Notes: generated by a model from the sequence alone, not told the origin. Positions 1 to 5,695 are shown, counted from the first letter of the stretch. The stretch is 7,371 nt of DNA from Actinomycetes bacterium (GCA_030425745.1 JAUHZW010000104.1:1-7371), one strand, 5' to 3'. Numbers and translations: made by a program.

Positions 1-1711
1 CGGACCTTGAGACGGCGATCGAACTGATCCTTGAATCGGCCGTGAGCCAGGCAAGTTTCGCCGTATGACGATCGTTCGCTTCATTTCGGCTGACGGCGCC
101 AGCATCAGCGAGGTCGAAGGTGCGCCCCGAGCCGGCCCCGATCACCTGGATGATCGATGCGCACTCGGCGTTCTTCAGCATGTCGGAGAGCGAGGACTTC
201 TGGACGTTGAGGATCTTGCCGCGAATCGGCAGCAGCGCCTGGAAGTCGGAGTTCCGCGCCGTCTTCGCCGTGCCGAGAGCGCTGTCGCCCTCGACGATGA
301 ACAGCTCCGAGCGATCGACGTCACCGCTGCGACAGTCGACGAGTTTCGACGGCAGCGATGAGGACTCCAGGGCCGACTTGCGGCGCTGGGTGTCGCGCTG
401 CGTCCGCGCAGCGACGCGTGCGCGCATCGCATTGGCGACCTTCTCCAGCAGCGCCTTGGTCGCCGCCTTCTCACCTCGAGGCGGCTTGGTGATCCACGAG
501 GTGAGTTCCTTCGTGACGACATGGGCCACGATCCGCGACGCGGCCGGCGTACCGAGGACCTCCTTGGTCTGACCCTCGAACTGCGGCTCGGCGACCCGCA
601 CGGTGATGACGCCCGTCAGACCCTCCAGGACGTCGTCCTTCGTGACGTTGTCCTCGCTGGCCTTGAGGATCTTGGCAGCTCTCAACTGCTCGTTCATGAC
701 CTTGACCACCGCCCGCTCGAACCCGGCGACGTGCGTGCCTCCCTTGGGTGTCGCGATGATATTCACGAAGGAGCGCACGGTCGTCTCGTACCCGGTGTCC
801 CACCGCAGGGCGATGTCGACGGCGAGATCGCGCTGGACCTCTTCGGGCGTCATGTGGCCCTTGGCGTCGAGGACGGGCACCGTCTCGGTGAAGTGCCCCT
901 CGCCGGTGAGCCGGATGACCGGGGTCGCGGCCTCGCCACGGGACAGGTAGTCGACGTACTCGGCGATGCCGCCCTTGTGCTGGAAGGTCTCCTCCCACAC
1001 ATCGCCGGGATCACGCTCGTCTCGCAGGGCGATGATGAGCCCCGGGACCAGGAAGGACGTCTGCATGGCCCGCTCGCGCAGGGCGTCACGGTCATACTCG
1101 GCGTCCTTGGTGAAGACCTGTCGATCAGCCCACCACCGCACCCGGGTGCCCGTACGGGTGCGGGGACACTTGCCGGAGACGACGAGGCCGCTCTTGCGCT
1201 GGAAGGCCGAGTCCGGGCCCTCGCCATCGAAGTAGCCGGGCACACCGCGCCGGAAGGACATCGTGTGGATCTTGGCTGCGCGGTCGACTTCGACATCGAG
1301 CCGTGCGGACAGGGCGTTCACCACCGAGGCGCCCACGCCGTGCAGGCCGCCGCTGGCCGTGTAGCTGCCGCCGCCGAACTTGCCGCCGGCGTGGAGCTTG
1401 GTCATGACGACCTCGACTCCGGTCAGCTTGGTCTTCGGCTCCTTGTCGACCGGGATGCCACGGCCGTTGTCGGACACCTCGACCGAGCCGTCCTGATGCA
1501 GCGTCACGGAGATCCTGCTGCAGTGTCCCGCGATGGCCTCGTCGACGCCGTTGTCGAGGATCTCCCAGAGGCAGTGCATGAGACCACGGCCGTCGTTGGA
1601 TCCGATGTACATGCCGGGCCGCTTGCGGACGGCCTCCAAGCCCTCGAGGACGGCTAGATCCTTCGCGGAGTATCCGCCCGCACCGGTCGTCGTCTTCTTC
1701 TTCGTGGCCAC
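1..1711 (-). CDS. parE: DNA topoisomerase IV subunit B (ParE), 3' part missing
   Basis: ATPase subunit of the type IIA topoisomerase that, with ParC, decatenates replicated chromosomes. It starts with GTG at 1711; an in-frame TAG four codons upstream excludes a longer form. Visible in order are the GHKL ATPase (RPGMYIG 31-37; catalytic E50 and Mg-binding N54 in EILDNGVDEA; DNGRGIP 81-87; lid GGLHGVGA 121-128), the transducer lysine K383 in QTKEVLGT, and the TOPRIM start with E474 in EGDSALGTA, then LLPIRGKILNVQK. EGDSALG rather than EGDSAGG fits the actinobacterial ParE branch and its place near sigA. Recognisable ParE ends at codon 534; the remaining 36 codons to the edge are unrelated, so the TOPRIM DxD motif and C-terminal part are absent. 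If the junction is real the protein cannot cleave DNA; if it is an assembly fault the gene is probably intact in the organism. Confidence 0.93.
   Translation of the reverse strand, partial: MATKKKTTTGAGGYSAKDLAVLEGLEAVRKRPGMYIGSNDGRGLMHCLWEILDNGVDEAIAGHCSRISVTLHQDGSVEVSDNGRGIPVDKEPKTKLTGVEVVMTKLHAGGKFGGGSYTASGGLHGVGASVVNALSARLDVEVDRAAKIHTMSFRRGVPGYFDGEGPDSAFQRKSGLVVSGKCPRTRTGTRVRWWADRQVFTKDAEYDRDALRERAMQTSFLVPGLIIALRDERDPGDVWEETFQHKGGIAEYVDYLSRGEAATPVIRLTGEGHFTETVPVLDAKGHMTPEEVQRDLAVDIALRWDTGYETTVRSFVNIIATPKGGTHVAGFERAVVKVMNEQLRAAKILKASEDNVTKDDVLEGLTGVITVRVAEPQFEGQTKEVLGTPAASRIVAHVVTKELTSWITKPPRGEKAATKALLEKVANAMRARVAARTQRDTQRRKSALESSSLPSKLVDCRSGDVDRSELFIVEGDSALGTAKTARNSDFQALLPIRGKILNVQKSSLSDMLKNAECASIIQVIGAGSGRTFDLADAGAVSRNEANDRHTAKLAWLTADSRISSIAVSRS
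3..68 (+). CDS. C-terminal end of an unidentified plus-strand protein (fragment)
   Basis: An open plus-strand frame enters from the left edge and stops with TGA at 66-68, giving a 21-residue tail (DLETAIELILES, then a short hydrophobic end). The tail has an amphipathic helical look and could be the last helix of a regulator of the TetR kind, but it is too short to assign. Its stop overlaps the ATG of the next plus-strand frame (ATGA, 65-68), the usual arrangement of coupled genes in an operon. The opposite strand is an extension of parE that no longer looks like ParE, so this short stretch is better explained as coding on the plus strand. Its origin is probably different from that of the rest of the window. 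Confidence 0.25.
   Translation, partial: DLETAIELILESAVSQASFAV
65..118 (+). CDS. N-terminus of a [2Fe-2S] ferredoxin-like protein, cut off by the parE junction
   Basis: ATG at 65 begins MTIVRFISADGASISEVEG, the pattern of the first beta-hairpin of adrenodoxin-type [2Fe-2S] ferredoxins (M-x-x-V-x-F-I-x-x-D-G followed by an acidic V-E). These small proteins pass electrons to cytochromes P450 or dioxygenases. After about 18 residues the frame runs into the antisense of parE and becomes Arg-rich nonsense; the cluster-binding cysteines are absent. The ATGA overlap with the preceding frame suggests an operon. The assignment rests on family pattern over a very short stretch; the sequence shows only the start. 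The fragment cannot be functional as it stands. Confidence 0.35.
105..125. other. Sequence junction (recombination or assembly chimera) interrupting parE
   Basis: ParE similarity on the minus strand is excellent through residues GSGRTFDL (codon 534, 110-112) and stops there. Where every type II topoisomerase B subunit continues to the metal-binding DxD motif (RYGK...DADVDG), this frame reads ADAGAVSRNE and further unrelated residues to the edge, without a stop for 36 codons. On the other strand the same bases read as the end of one gene and the start of a ferredoxin-like gene. The bases around 109-125 fit both neighbours (GAGGTCGAAGGTGC encodes the ferredoxin-like EVEG on one strand and ParE TFDL on the other), so a join at a short shared sequence is plausible. 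G+C by my count is about 59% for 1-110 and about 64% for 121-230, a suggestive but not decisive difference. Confidence 0.6.
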
Positions 1712-1717
1712 GGCGTC

Positions 1718-1723
1718 AACCTA
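1718..1723 (-). promoter_or_regulatory. Candidate -10 box for leaderless parE transcript
   Basis: The minus strand reads TAGGTT (TAnnnT), then six bases, then the GTG start at 1711. That is the spacing expected if transcription begins at the start codon itself. There is no convincing Shine-Dalgarno sequence before this GTG, which agrees with a leaderless message, a common arrangement in actinobacteria. No clear -35 is visible 17-18 bases upstream. Inference from spacing only. Confidence 0.4.
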
Positions 1724-1775
1724 CCCAGACCACCCGGGATTCCCCGGAACGGCACACGTGACCGTCCTCTCCCCA

Positions 1776-1881
1776 CCGCGAGTGGTCACTACCCGCGTGA
1801 GTGGCCACTGTCAGCTGCCGATGGCTACCTCTGTCACTCGGACGGCCGGTGACCACTCGGACGGCCAGTGACCACTCGCGG
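1776..1881. repeat. Dyad-symmetric cluster of 19-bp repeats with AGTGGTCACT cores
   Basis: Four near-perfect palindromic decamers are present: AGTGGTCACT (1781-1790), AGTGGCCACT (1800-1809), GGTGACCACT (1848-1857) and AGTGACCACT (1867-1876). Centres are 19 bp apart within each pair, and the two pairs are mirror images about 1828.5. The right half is a tandem repeat of ACTCGGACGGCCrGTGACC (1836-1854, 1855-1873) plus a partial third copy. The outermost 15 bases, CCGCGAGTGGTCACT (1776-1790), are exactly complementary to 1867-1881, so the block could fold into a large hairpin or cruciform with a loop of about 76 bases. A degenerate further unit lies at 1829-1838. It may be a protein-binding array (spacing just under two helical turns) or an intergenic palindromic repeat family; the sequence alone does not decide. 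Confidence 0.75.
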
Positions 1882-2148
1882 AGAGGGTTGTGAGGTCAGG
1901 TGCGGATGAAGATGTCAACCGCGGTGATCACGGCCGAGCCGCCGGGCGGATCTGACACGACTCACGTTCCTCGCCCGTGACGCCCGATGGGAGGTCGACG
2001 GAGGCCACTGACAGGGCAATGACCGTCCATCGGCGAACATGCCTGCTGGCCGCCCAGGTGACCGAAATGACCGAATCTGACACCACCCGGCTGCGCTCAC
2101 CGCGAACGCGCCCGGCGTGGCTCCGCCGAAGTCGGGCCCCCATGGCAG

Positions 2149-2162
2149 ACTGTGGTCACAGT
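2149..2162. promoter_or_regulatory. Dyad ACTGTG-GT-CACAGT upstream of the DUF7455 gene
   Basis: A 6-bp inverted repeat around a GT centre lies 35 bp before the ATG at 2198. Its core GTGGTCAC also occurs in the repeat block at 1782-1789, so the same factor might bind both. The spacing does not fit the CRP/GlxR consensus (TGTGA-N6-TCACA). This is an operator candidate by position and symmetry only. Confidence 0.25.
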
Positions 2163-2197
2163 TTCACCGCAGCGACCGACAGAGGGGATCAGCCCGG

Positions 2198-2410
2198 ATG
2201 GACACCACGATCACGCAGGCACTGACCGCCACCGACCGCTGCGATCGGTGCAACGCCCAGGCCTACGTCCGCGTCGTGCTGCCCGCTGGCACCGACCTGC
2301 TCTTCTGCGCCCACCACTGGAGCGCCTACGAGGAGGCCCTGCGCCCGCAGGCCGCCGAGGTCGTCGACGAGACGCACCGGCTCACCGAGCCGGCTCCCGC
2401 CGACGCCTGA
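2198..2410 (+). CDS. Small CxxC/CxxH protein, DUF7455 type
   Basis: A 70-residue protein starting at ATG 2198, preceded by GAGGGG (2182-2187) at about 10 bases. The longer frame from GTG 2117 is rejected because its extra N-terminus is low-complexity and the ribosome binding site lies inside it. C15-x-x-C18 (RCDRCNAQAYVRV) and C37-x-x-H40 (LFCAHH) flank a short beta region, the layout of a one-zinc ribbon. An acidic helical tail (about 43-65) follows. The pattern TATDRCDRC...AYVRVVL...LLFCAHH matches the small conserved protein found between the primary sigma factor gene and parE in Streptomyces and relatives. Its function is not established. It diverges from parE and converges on the crotonase gene, with 13 bp between the two stop codons. 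Confidence 0.85.
   Translation: MDTTITQALTATDRCDRCNAQAYVRVVLPAGTDLLFCAHHWSAYEEALRPQAAEVVDETHRLTEPAPADA
2377..2393. terminator. GC-rich hairpin at the end of the DUF7455 gene (possible terminator)
   Basis: CCGGCTC-ACC-GAGCCGG forms a perfect 7-bp stem with a 3-base loop inside the last codons of the small gene, 15 bases before its stop. There is no T-run after it, so intrinsic termination is doubtful. Such U-less hairpins are often proposed between convergent actinobacterial genes. A second weaker stem, ACCGG/CCGGT (2419-2423, 2431-2435), covers the crotonase stop codon. Confidence 0.3.
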
Positions 2411-2423
2411 CCTGTTAGACCGG

Positions 2424-3227
2424 CTACTCCCCGGTGAAGTGCGGGGACCTCTTCTCCAGAAACGCCTTCACACCCTCCTGGTAGTCCGCGCTCGACCACG
2501 CCGCCCGACGCAGTTCGGTGAGGCGTTCGAAGTCATCGCTGGTGAGTGACCGCGCATCGGTCAGGGCGCGCATCTCCCCCTTGATCGCCCGGATCGCCAG
2601 CGGCGCCCGCTGAGCGATCCGCTGCGCCACCTGCACCGCCTCGACCTGCAGCTCATCGGCATCGGCGACCAGACGGTTGACCACGCCCCACTGCGCCCAC
2701 TGATCGGCGCTCATGGGATCGGCCGTGAAGAACAGCTCCTTGGCGACGTTCAACGGCAGCGCGCTGAGCACATGGGCGACGCCCGCGGTGTTGTAGGGCA
2801 CGCCGAGCCGGGCCGGCGTGATCGCGAAGGACGCGGTGCGCACCGCGATGATGAGGTCGCACGTGAGCACGAGCTCGCAGGCGCCACCCCAGACGCCGCC
2901 CTCGACGGCGGCGATCACCGGGAAGGGCGCCTTGCGCAGGCGTTGCAGGAATGACTCCAGCGGATTGGCCCACGTGAGGGGGTCGGATCCATCCGTCGGA
3001 AGGGCGTCGATCGCATACCCGGCAGACCAGGTCGAGACCCCGGGCTCGGCTCGGATGATGAGCGCTCGGGCGTTCTGCTCCGTGGCCCGATCCACCTCCG
3101 CACCGAGCGCGGCGAGCATGTCGTCGGACAGCGCATTGCGCCGCTCGCCGTGGGTCATCGTGACCTCGACGACGGCGCCGGGATGGTCCCCCGGACCCAG
3201 TTCCTCGCGCCGGACGACGTCAGACAT
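2424..3227 (-). CDS. scpB: Crotonase-fold methylmalonyl-CoA decarboxylase-like protein (ScpB/YgfG family)
   Basis: A 267-residue enoyl-CoA hydratase/isomerase superfamily protein. It follows E. coli methylmalonyl-CoA decarboxylase (261 aa, methylmalonyl-CoA to propionyl-CoA and CO2) closely: SAGYAIDALP 68-77, DPLTW 82-86, VEGGVWGGACEL 108-119, LGVPYN 141-146, KELFFTADP, LAIRAIKGEMRAL, DYQEGVKAFLEKR near the end. G115 (oxyanion-hole backbone) and Y145 match the E. coli active-site residues G110 and Y140. The position of E. coli H66 is Y71 here. As I recall the structure, that position contributes a backbone NH, so the change need not abolish activity, but it leaves the exact reaction open. The start (ATG 3227) is 6 bp after the sigA stop on the same strand and has no clear ribosome binding site, suggesting co-transcription and coupled translation. 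Another crotonase activity remains possible. Confidence 0.8.
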   Translation of the reverse strand: MSDVVRREELGPGDHPGAVVEVTMTHGERRNALSDDMLAALGAEVDRATEQNARALIIRAEPGVSTWSAGYAIDALPTDGSDPLTWANPLESFLQRLRKAPFPVIAAVEGGVWGGACELVLTCDLIIAVRTASFAITPARLGVPYNTAGVAHVLSALPLNVAKELFFTADPMSADQWAQWGVVNRLVADADELQVEAVQVAQRIAQRAPLAIRAIKGEMRALTDARSLTSDDFERLTELRRAAWSSADYQEGVKAFLEKRSPHFTGE

Positions 3228-3233
3228 CTGCGA

Positions 3234-4766
3234 CTAGTCCAGGTAGTCGCGCAGGACCTGCGAGCGCGACGGGTGGCGCAGCTTGGACATCGTCTTGGAC
3301 TCTATCTGCCGGATGCGCTCCCGCGTCACGCCGTAGACCTTGCCGATCTCGTCGAGCGTCTTGGGCTGGCCGTCCGTGAGCCCGAAGCGCATCCGCACCA
3401 CGCCGGCCTCGCGATCGGAGAGGGTGTCGAGGACCGACTCGAGCTGCTCCTGCAGAAGCGTGAAGGAGACCGCATCCGACGGGACGATCGCCTCGGAGTC
3501 CTCGATGAGGTCGCCGAACTCGGAGTCACCCTCCTCGCCCAGCGGCGTGTGCAGCGAGATCGGCTCGCGGCCGTACTTCTGGACCTCGACCACCTTCTCC
3601 GGGGTCATGTCCAGTTCACGGGCCAGCTCCTCGGGGGTGGGCTCGCGGCCGAGATCCTGCAGCATCTGCCGCTGCACGCGGGCGAGCTTGTTGATGACCT
3701 CGACCATGTGCACCGGGATGCGGATGGTGCGCGCCTGATCGGCCATCGCTCGGGTGATCGCCTGACGGATCCACCAGGTGGCGTAGGTGGAGAACTTGTA
3801 GCCCTTGGTGTAGTCGAACTTCTCGACCGCACGGATCAGGCCGAGGTTGCCCTCCTGGATGAGATCGAGGAACAGCATGCCCCGGCCGGTGTAGCGCTTG
3901 GCCAGCGACACCACCAGGCGCAGGTTGGCCTCCAGCAGGTGGTTCTTGGCGCGCCGGCCGTCGGTGGCGATCCACTCCAGGTCGAGCCGGGTCTTCTTGT
4001 CCATCTTGGGGCTGTCCGCGAGCATCTCCTCGGCGAACAGGCCCGCCTCAATGCGCTTGGCGAGCTCGACCTCCTGCTCCGCGTTCAGCAGGGCGACCTT
4101 GCCGATCTGCTTGAGGTAGTCCTTGACCGGGTCGGCCGTGGCGCCCGCCACGGTGACGGTCTGCACCGGCTCATCGGTGTCATCGACGTCGGAGAGCGTG
4201 AACTCCTCGCTGCCGGTCTTGGCGCCGTCTGAGTCCTTGGCATCCTTCTCGCCATCCTCGGACTCGACGGTCTTGAGGTCCTCAGCGAGGTCGGCCTCGA
4301 GATCGGCCTCGAGCTCGGCCGCCTCCTCGAGGTCCTCCGAGTCAGCGTCGTCGGCATCGGTGACCTCGACCAGGCCCGCCTCGGTCTCGACGACCTCGAC
4401 CACAGCATCACCCTTGCCGGCCTTCGCCGCAGTCTTCTTGGCCGCCGTCTTCTTGGCGGGCGCCTTGGCGGCTGCAGCCTTGCTCGCCTTCGTGGCGGTG
4501 GCCTTCTTCGCCGGAGCCGCCTTCTTCGCCGGCGCTGCCTTCTTGGCGGGCGCCGCGGCCTTCTTCACGGCCGCCTTCTTGGCGGGAGCCGCCTTCTTGG
4601 CGGGAGCCGCCTTCTTCGCCGTGGCCTTCGGCGCCGCCTTCTTGGCGGGAGCCGCCTTCTTGGCGGGAGCCGCCTTCTTGGCAGGTGCCGCCTTCTTGGC
4701 GGTCGTCTTCTTCGCGGTGGTCTTCTTCGCGGTGGTCTTCTTCGCGGCAGGGGCCTTGTTCGGCAT
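3234..4766 (-). CDS. sigA: Primary RNA polymerase sigma factor (SigA/HrdB)
   Basis: The housekeeping sigma-70 factor, which directs RNA polymerase to most vegetative promoters. I choose ATG 4766 (510 aa, close to HrdB's 511), preceded by GAGGAAGG about 13 bases upstream. The longer frame from TTG 4817 adds 17 residues whose start lies inside a strong hairpin. Residues 1-119 are Lys/Ala/Pro-rich with repeated AAPAKK; 120-200 are strongly acidic; no region 1.1 is recognisable. Region 1.2 begins at DPVKDYLKQIGK (212). Region 2 runs about 273-345 with FSTYATWWIRQAITRA for -10 recognition and melting. Region 3 is about 350-425. Region 4 ends with the -35 helix-turn-helix TLDEIGKVYGVTRERIRQIE (470-489) and RSQVLRDYLD at the C-terminus. 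The conserved core is nearly identical to Streptomyces HrdB. The stop is 6 bp from the crotonase start. Confidence 0.97.
   Translation of the reverse strand: MPNKAPAAKKTTAKKTTAKKTTAKKAAPAKKAAPAKKAAPAKKAAPKATAKKAAPAKKAAPAKKAAVKKAAAPAKKAAPAKKAAPAKKATATKASKAAAAKAPAKKTAAKKTAAKAGKGDAVVEVVETEAGLVEVTDADDADSEDLEEAAELEADLEADLAEDLKTVESEDGEKDAKDSDGAKTGSEEFTLSDVDDTDEPVQTVTVAGATADPVKDYLKQIGKVALLNAEQEVELAKRIEAGLFAEEMLADSPKMDKKTRLDLEWIATDGRRAKNHLLEANLRLVVSLAKRYTGRGMLFLDLIQEGNLGLIRAVEKFDYTKGYKFSTYATWWIRQAITRAMADQARTIRIPVHMVEVINKLARVQRQMLQDLGREPTPEELARELDMTPEKVVEVQKYGREPISLHTPLGEEGDSEFGDLIEDSEAIVPSDAVSFTLLQEQLESVLDTLSDREAGVVRMRFGLTDGQPKTLDEIGKVYGVTRERIRQIESKTMSKLRHPSRSQVLRDYLD
4497..4691 (-). repeat. 18-bp coding repeats (AAPAKK) in the sigA N-terminus
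   Basis: About ten copies, some degenerate, of an 18-bp unit (minus strand GCTCCCGCCAAGAAGGCG and variants) encode AAPAKK at residues 26-90. They are preceded by TTAKK pentapeptides (residues 11-25). Adjacent copies at 4570-4615 and 4636-4680 are almost identical at DNA level, which favours copy-number change by slippage or unequal exchange. The encoded tail resembles the basic C-terminal tails of histone H1-like and actinobacterial HU proteins, and would bind DNA non-specifically. Confidence 0.85.
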
Positions 4767-4805
4767 GGAGATGGCGACGCCTTCCTCGCGGTTGCCCACG
4801 ACAAG

Positions 4806-4840
4806 GGCCCGTGTCAAGCCGGCTGGCTTGCTGACGGGCC
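4806..4840 (-). terminator. Strong hairpin between the PKD gene and sigA
   Basis: GGCCCGT (4806-4812) pairs with ACGGGCC (4834-4840) and CAAGCC (4815-4820) with GGCTTG (4825-4830), separated by a small internal loop and closed by a 4-base loop. It starts about 30 bases after the PKD gene stop (4871) and ends about 40 bases before the sigA ATG. There is only a weak T-rich stretch (CTTGT) after it on the minus strand. It may terminate the PKD transcript or sit in the sigA leader as a stability or attenuation element. TTGACA at 4812-4817 lies inside it, but no -10 follows at the right distance. Confidence 0.45.
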
Positions 4841-4870
4841 GAGATTCACCGTCATTGTGCCACGCGGCTC

Positions 4871-5689
4871 TCAGGGCGCGAGCAGCGCCCGCCCCTCGCC
4901 GACCTCGACCGCGCGTCCTGCCTGCTGTCGCACCGGCTGGGTGACCGGGAACGGCCCGATTCCGTCGACTCGGAACTCCGCCTCCCAGACCACCCGGCAG
5001 CGGACCTCCCGGGACCCGGGCTGTCGGTACACGTGGGCCACCGGCCCACCGCGGACCGGAGCACCCGGGACCTCGGTGGTGGCCGAGGTGCCGTCACCGA
5101 AGTCCCACTGCCAGGTCGGTCGTGCCGACATCCGGACACGATGGCCACCGAGGACCTCCGACAGCTCCACCGGGCCGACATCGGCCCCGCAGGACAGGTA
5201 GGTGGGCAGTTGGGTGACGACGCCGGTGGCCGGAAGGGTCTGGACCTCCGGCTCGGGCAGGCTCTCGCGCAGGGTCGACCGGACCTCCCGGCCCATCGTG
5301 GCGACGGTATGGACACGATCACGCACACACACCAGTCCCAGATTGCGCCAGACGCCCGATCCGTCATCGAACCACGAGCGACGCAACTCCCCCGCCCGGC
5401 AGGTGTCAGGGGCCCGCTCACAGGCCTGCTGGCCGTCGAAGGCATTCCCCAGTTCAGTGTCGACGCACGGGGAGGACAACCGCCATCGGCAGTCCGGGCA
5501 CGCTGCCACCTCGCGCCGGGTCTGCTCGTCGATCGACGCGGGCAGGAGGAGCGCCCCGGTGCCGACAAAGGCATCCTGCTCGTCGTCGCCGACGATCTCC
5601 ACCGCAGCCCGGGCAGGGTCGGCGGTGGGAAGCACAGCAGACCCCCACAGCAGCGCAATGGAGGACAGCAGGATCAGCACGGGGCGCAT
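4871..5689 (-). CDS. Secreted PKD-domain protein of unknown function
   Basis: 272 residues. An N-terminal signal peptide (hydrophobic 4-20, cleavage likely after A28 in DPARA) sends it out of the cell; no lipobox or second membrane segment is seen. A middle region (about 35-170) has seven of the eight cysteines (C64, C67, C75, C90, C97, C121, C167), probably disulfide-bonded after export; the eighth is C231. A PKD-like beta-sandwich follows, with WQWDFGDGT (193-201) and HVY (219-221), and a short tail ending EVGEGRALLAP. PKD domains usually mediate protein or polysaccharide contact at the cell surface; no catalytic domain is recognisable. Similar secreted proteins of unknown role occur in other actinobacteria. 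The start at ATG 5689 puts the signal peptide at the N-terminus and has no clear Shine-Dalgarno. It lies 64 bp after metX on the same strand and may be its own unit. Confidence 0.75.
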   Translation of the reverse strand: MRPVLILLSSIALLWGSAVLPTADPARAAVEIVGDDEQDAFVGTGALLLPASIDEQTRREVAACPDCRWRLSSPCVDTELGNAFDGQQACERAPDTCRAGELRRSWFDDGSGVWRNLGLVCVRDRVHTVATMGREVRSTLRESLPEPEVQTLPATGVVTQLPTYLSCGADVGPVELSEVLGGHRVRMSARPTWQWDFGDGTSATTEVPGAPVRGGPVAHVYRQPGSREVRCRVVWEAEFRVDGIGPFPVTQPVRQQAGRAVEVGEGRALLAP

Positions 5690-5695
5690 CCTGCG

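Larger units (their letters stand above)
1712..2197. other. 486-bp divergent intergenic region without a gene
   Basis: The region separates the divergent parE (minus) and DUF7455 (plus) starts. Open frames here (for example 1928-2143 minus, 1977-2225 plus) are Arg-rich, lack ribosome binding sites and resemble nothing. The parE-proximal part holds the candidate parE promoter and a symmetric cluster of 19-bp repeats (1776-1881). The middle (about 1882-2140) shows only minor signals: a GTGATCAC palindrome at 1924-1931 and two copies of ATCTGACAC (1950-1958, 2075-2083). The DUF7455-proximal end has a dyad ACTGTG-GT-CACAGT (2149-2162) and a ribosome binding site. No TAnnnT hexamer occurs in 2101-2197, so I cannot name a promoter for the small gene. 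Confidence 0.6.

Noticed and set aside
1..112. Intein or intron inserted in parE before the DxD motif
   Set aside because: The residues after FDL do not start with Cys/Ser and show no intein block A; the plus-strand ATGA gene overlap and ferredoxin-like start explain the bases better. The other end of any insertion is outside the window.
521..1657. Long plus-strand open frame of 378 codons
   Set aside because: It lies wholly antisense to parE, whose motifs are clear; the translation has no recognisable domain and reflects GC-rich codon shadow.
1776..1881. CRISPR array
   Set aside because: The units are 19-bp tandem or inverted repeats without variable spacers of CRISPR length, and no cas gene is present.
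1928..2225. Small open frames in the parE-DUF7455 intergenic region
   Set aside because: They are Arg-rich, lack ribosome binding sites, overlap one another on both strands and show no family pattern.
3150..4232. Plus-strand open frame of 360 codons opposite sigA and the crotonase gene
   Set aside because: It spans two well-identified minus-strand genes; its product is Leu/Arg/Asp-rich shadow sequence.
4767..4817. Longer sigA starting at TTG 4817
   Set aside because: The added 17 residues are not sigma-like, the TTG lies in a hairpin, and ATG 4766 has an upstream GAGGAAGG and gives a HrdB-like length.
4123..4944. Plus-strand Ala/Phe-rich frame resembling a membrane protein
   Set aside because: The repeated AAFLAGA pattern is the antisense of the sigA AAPAKK repeats; there is no ribosome binding site or coherent topology.
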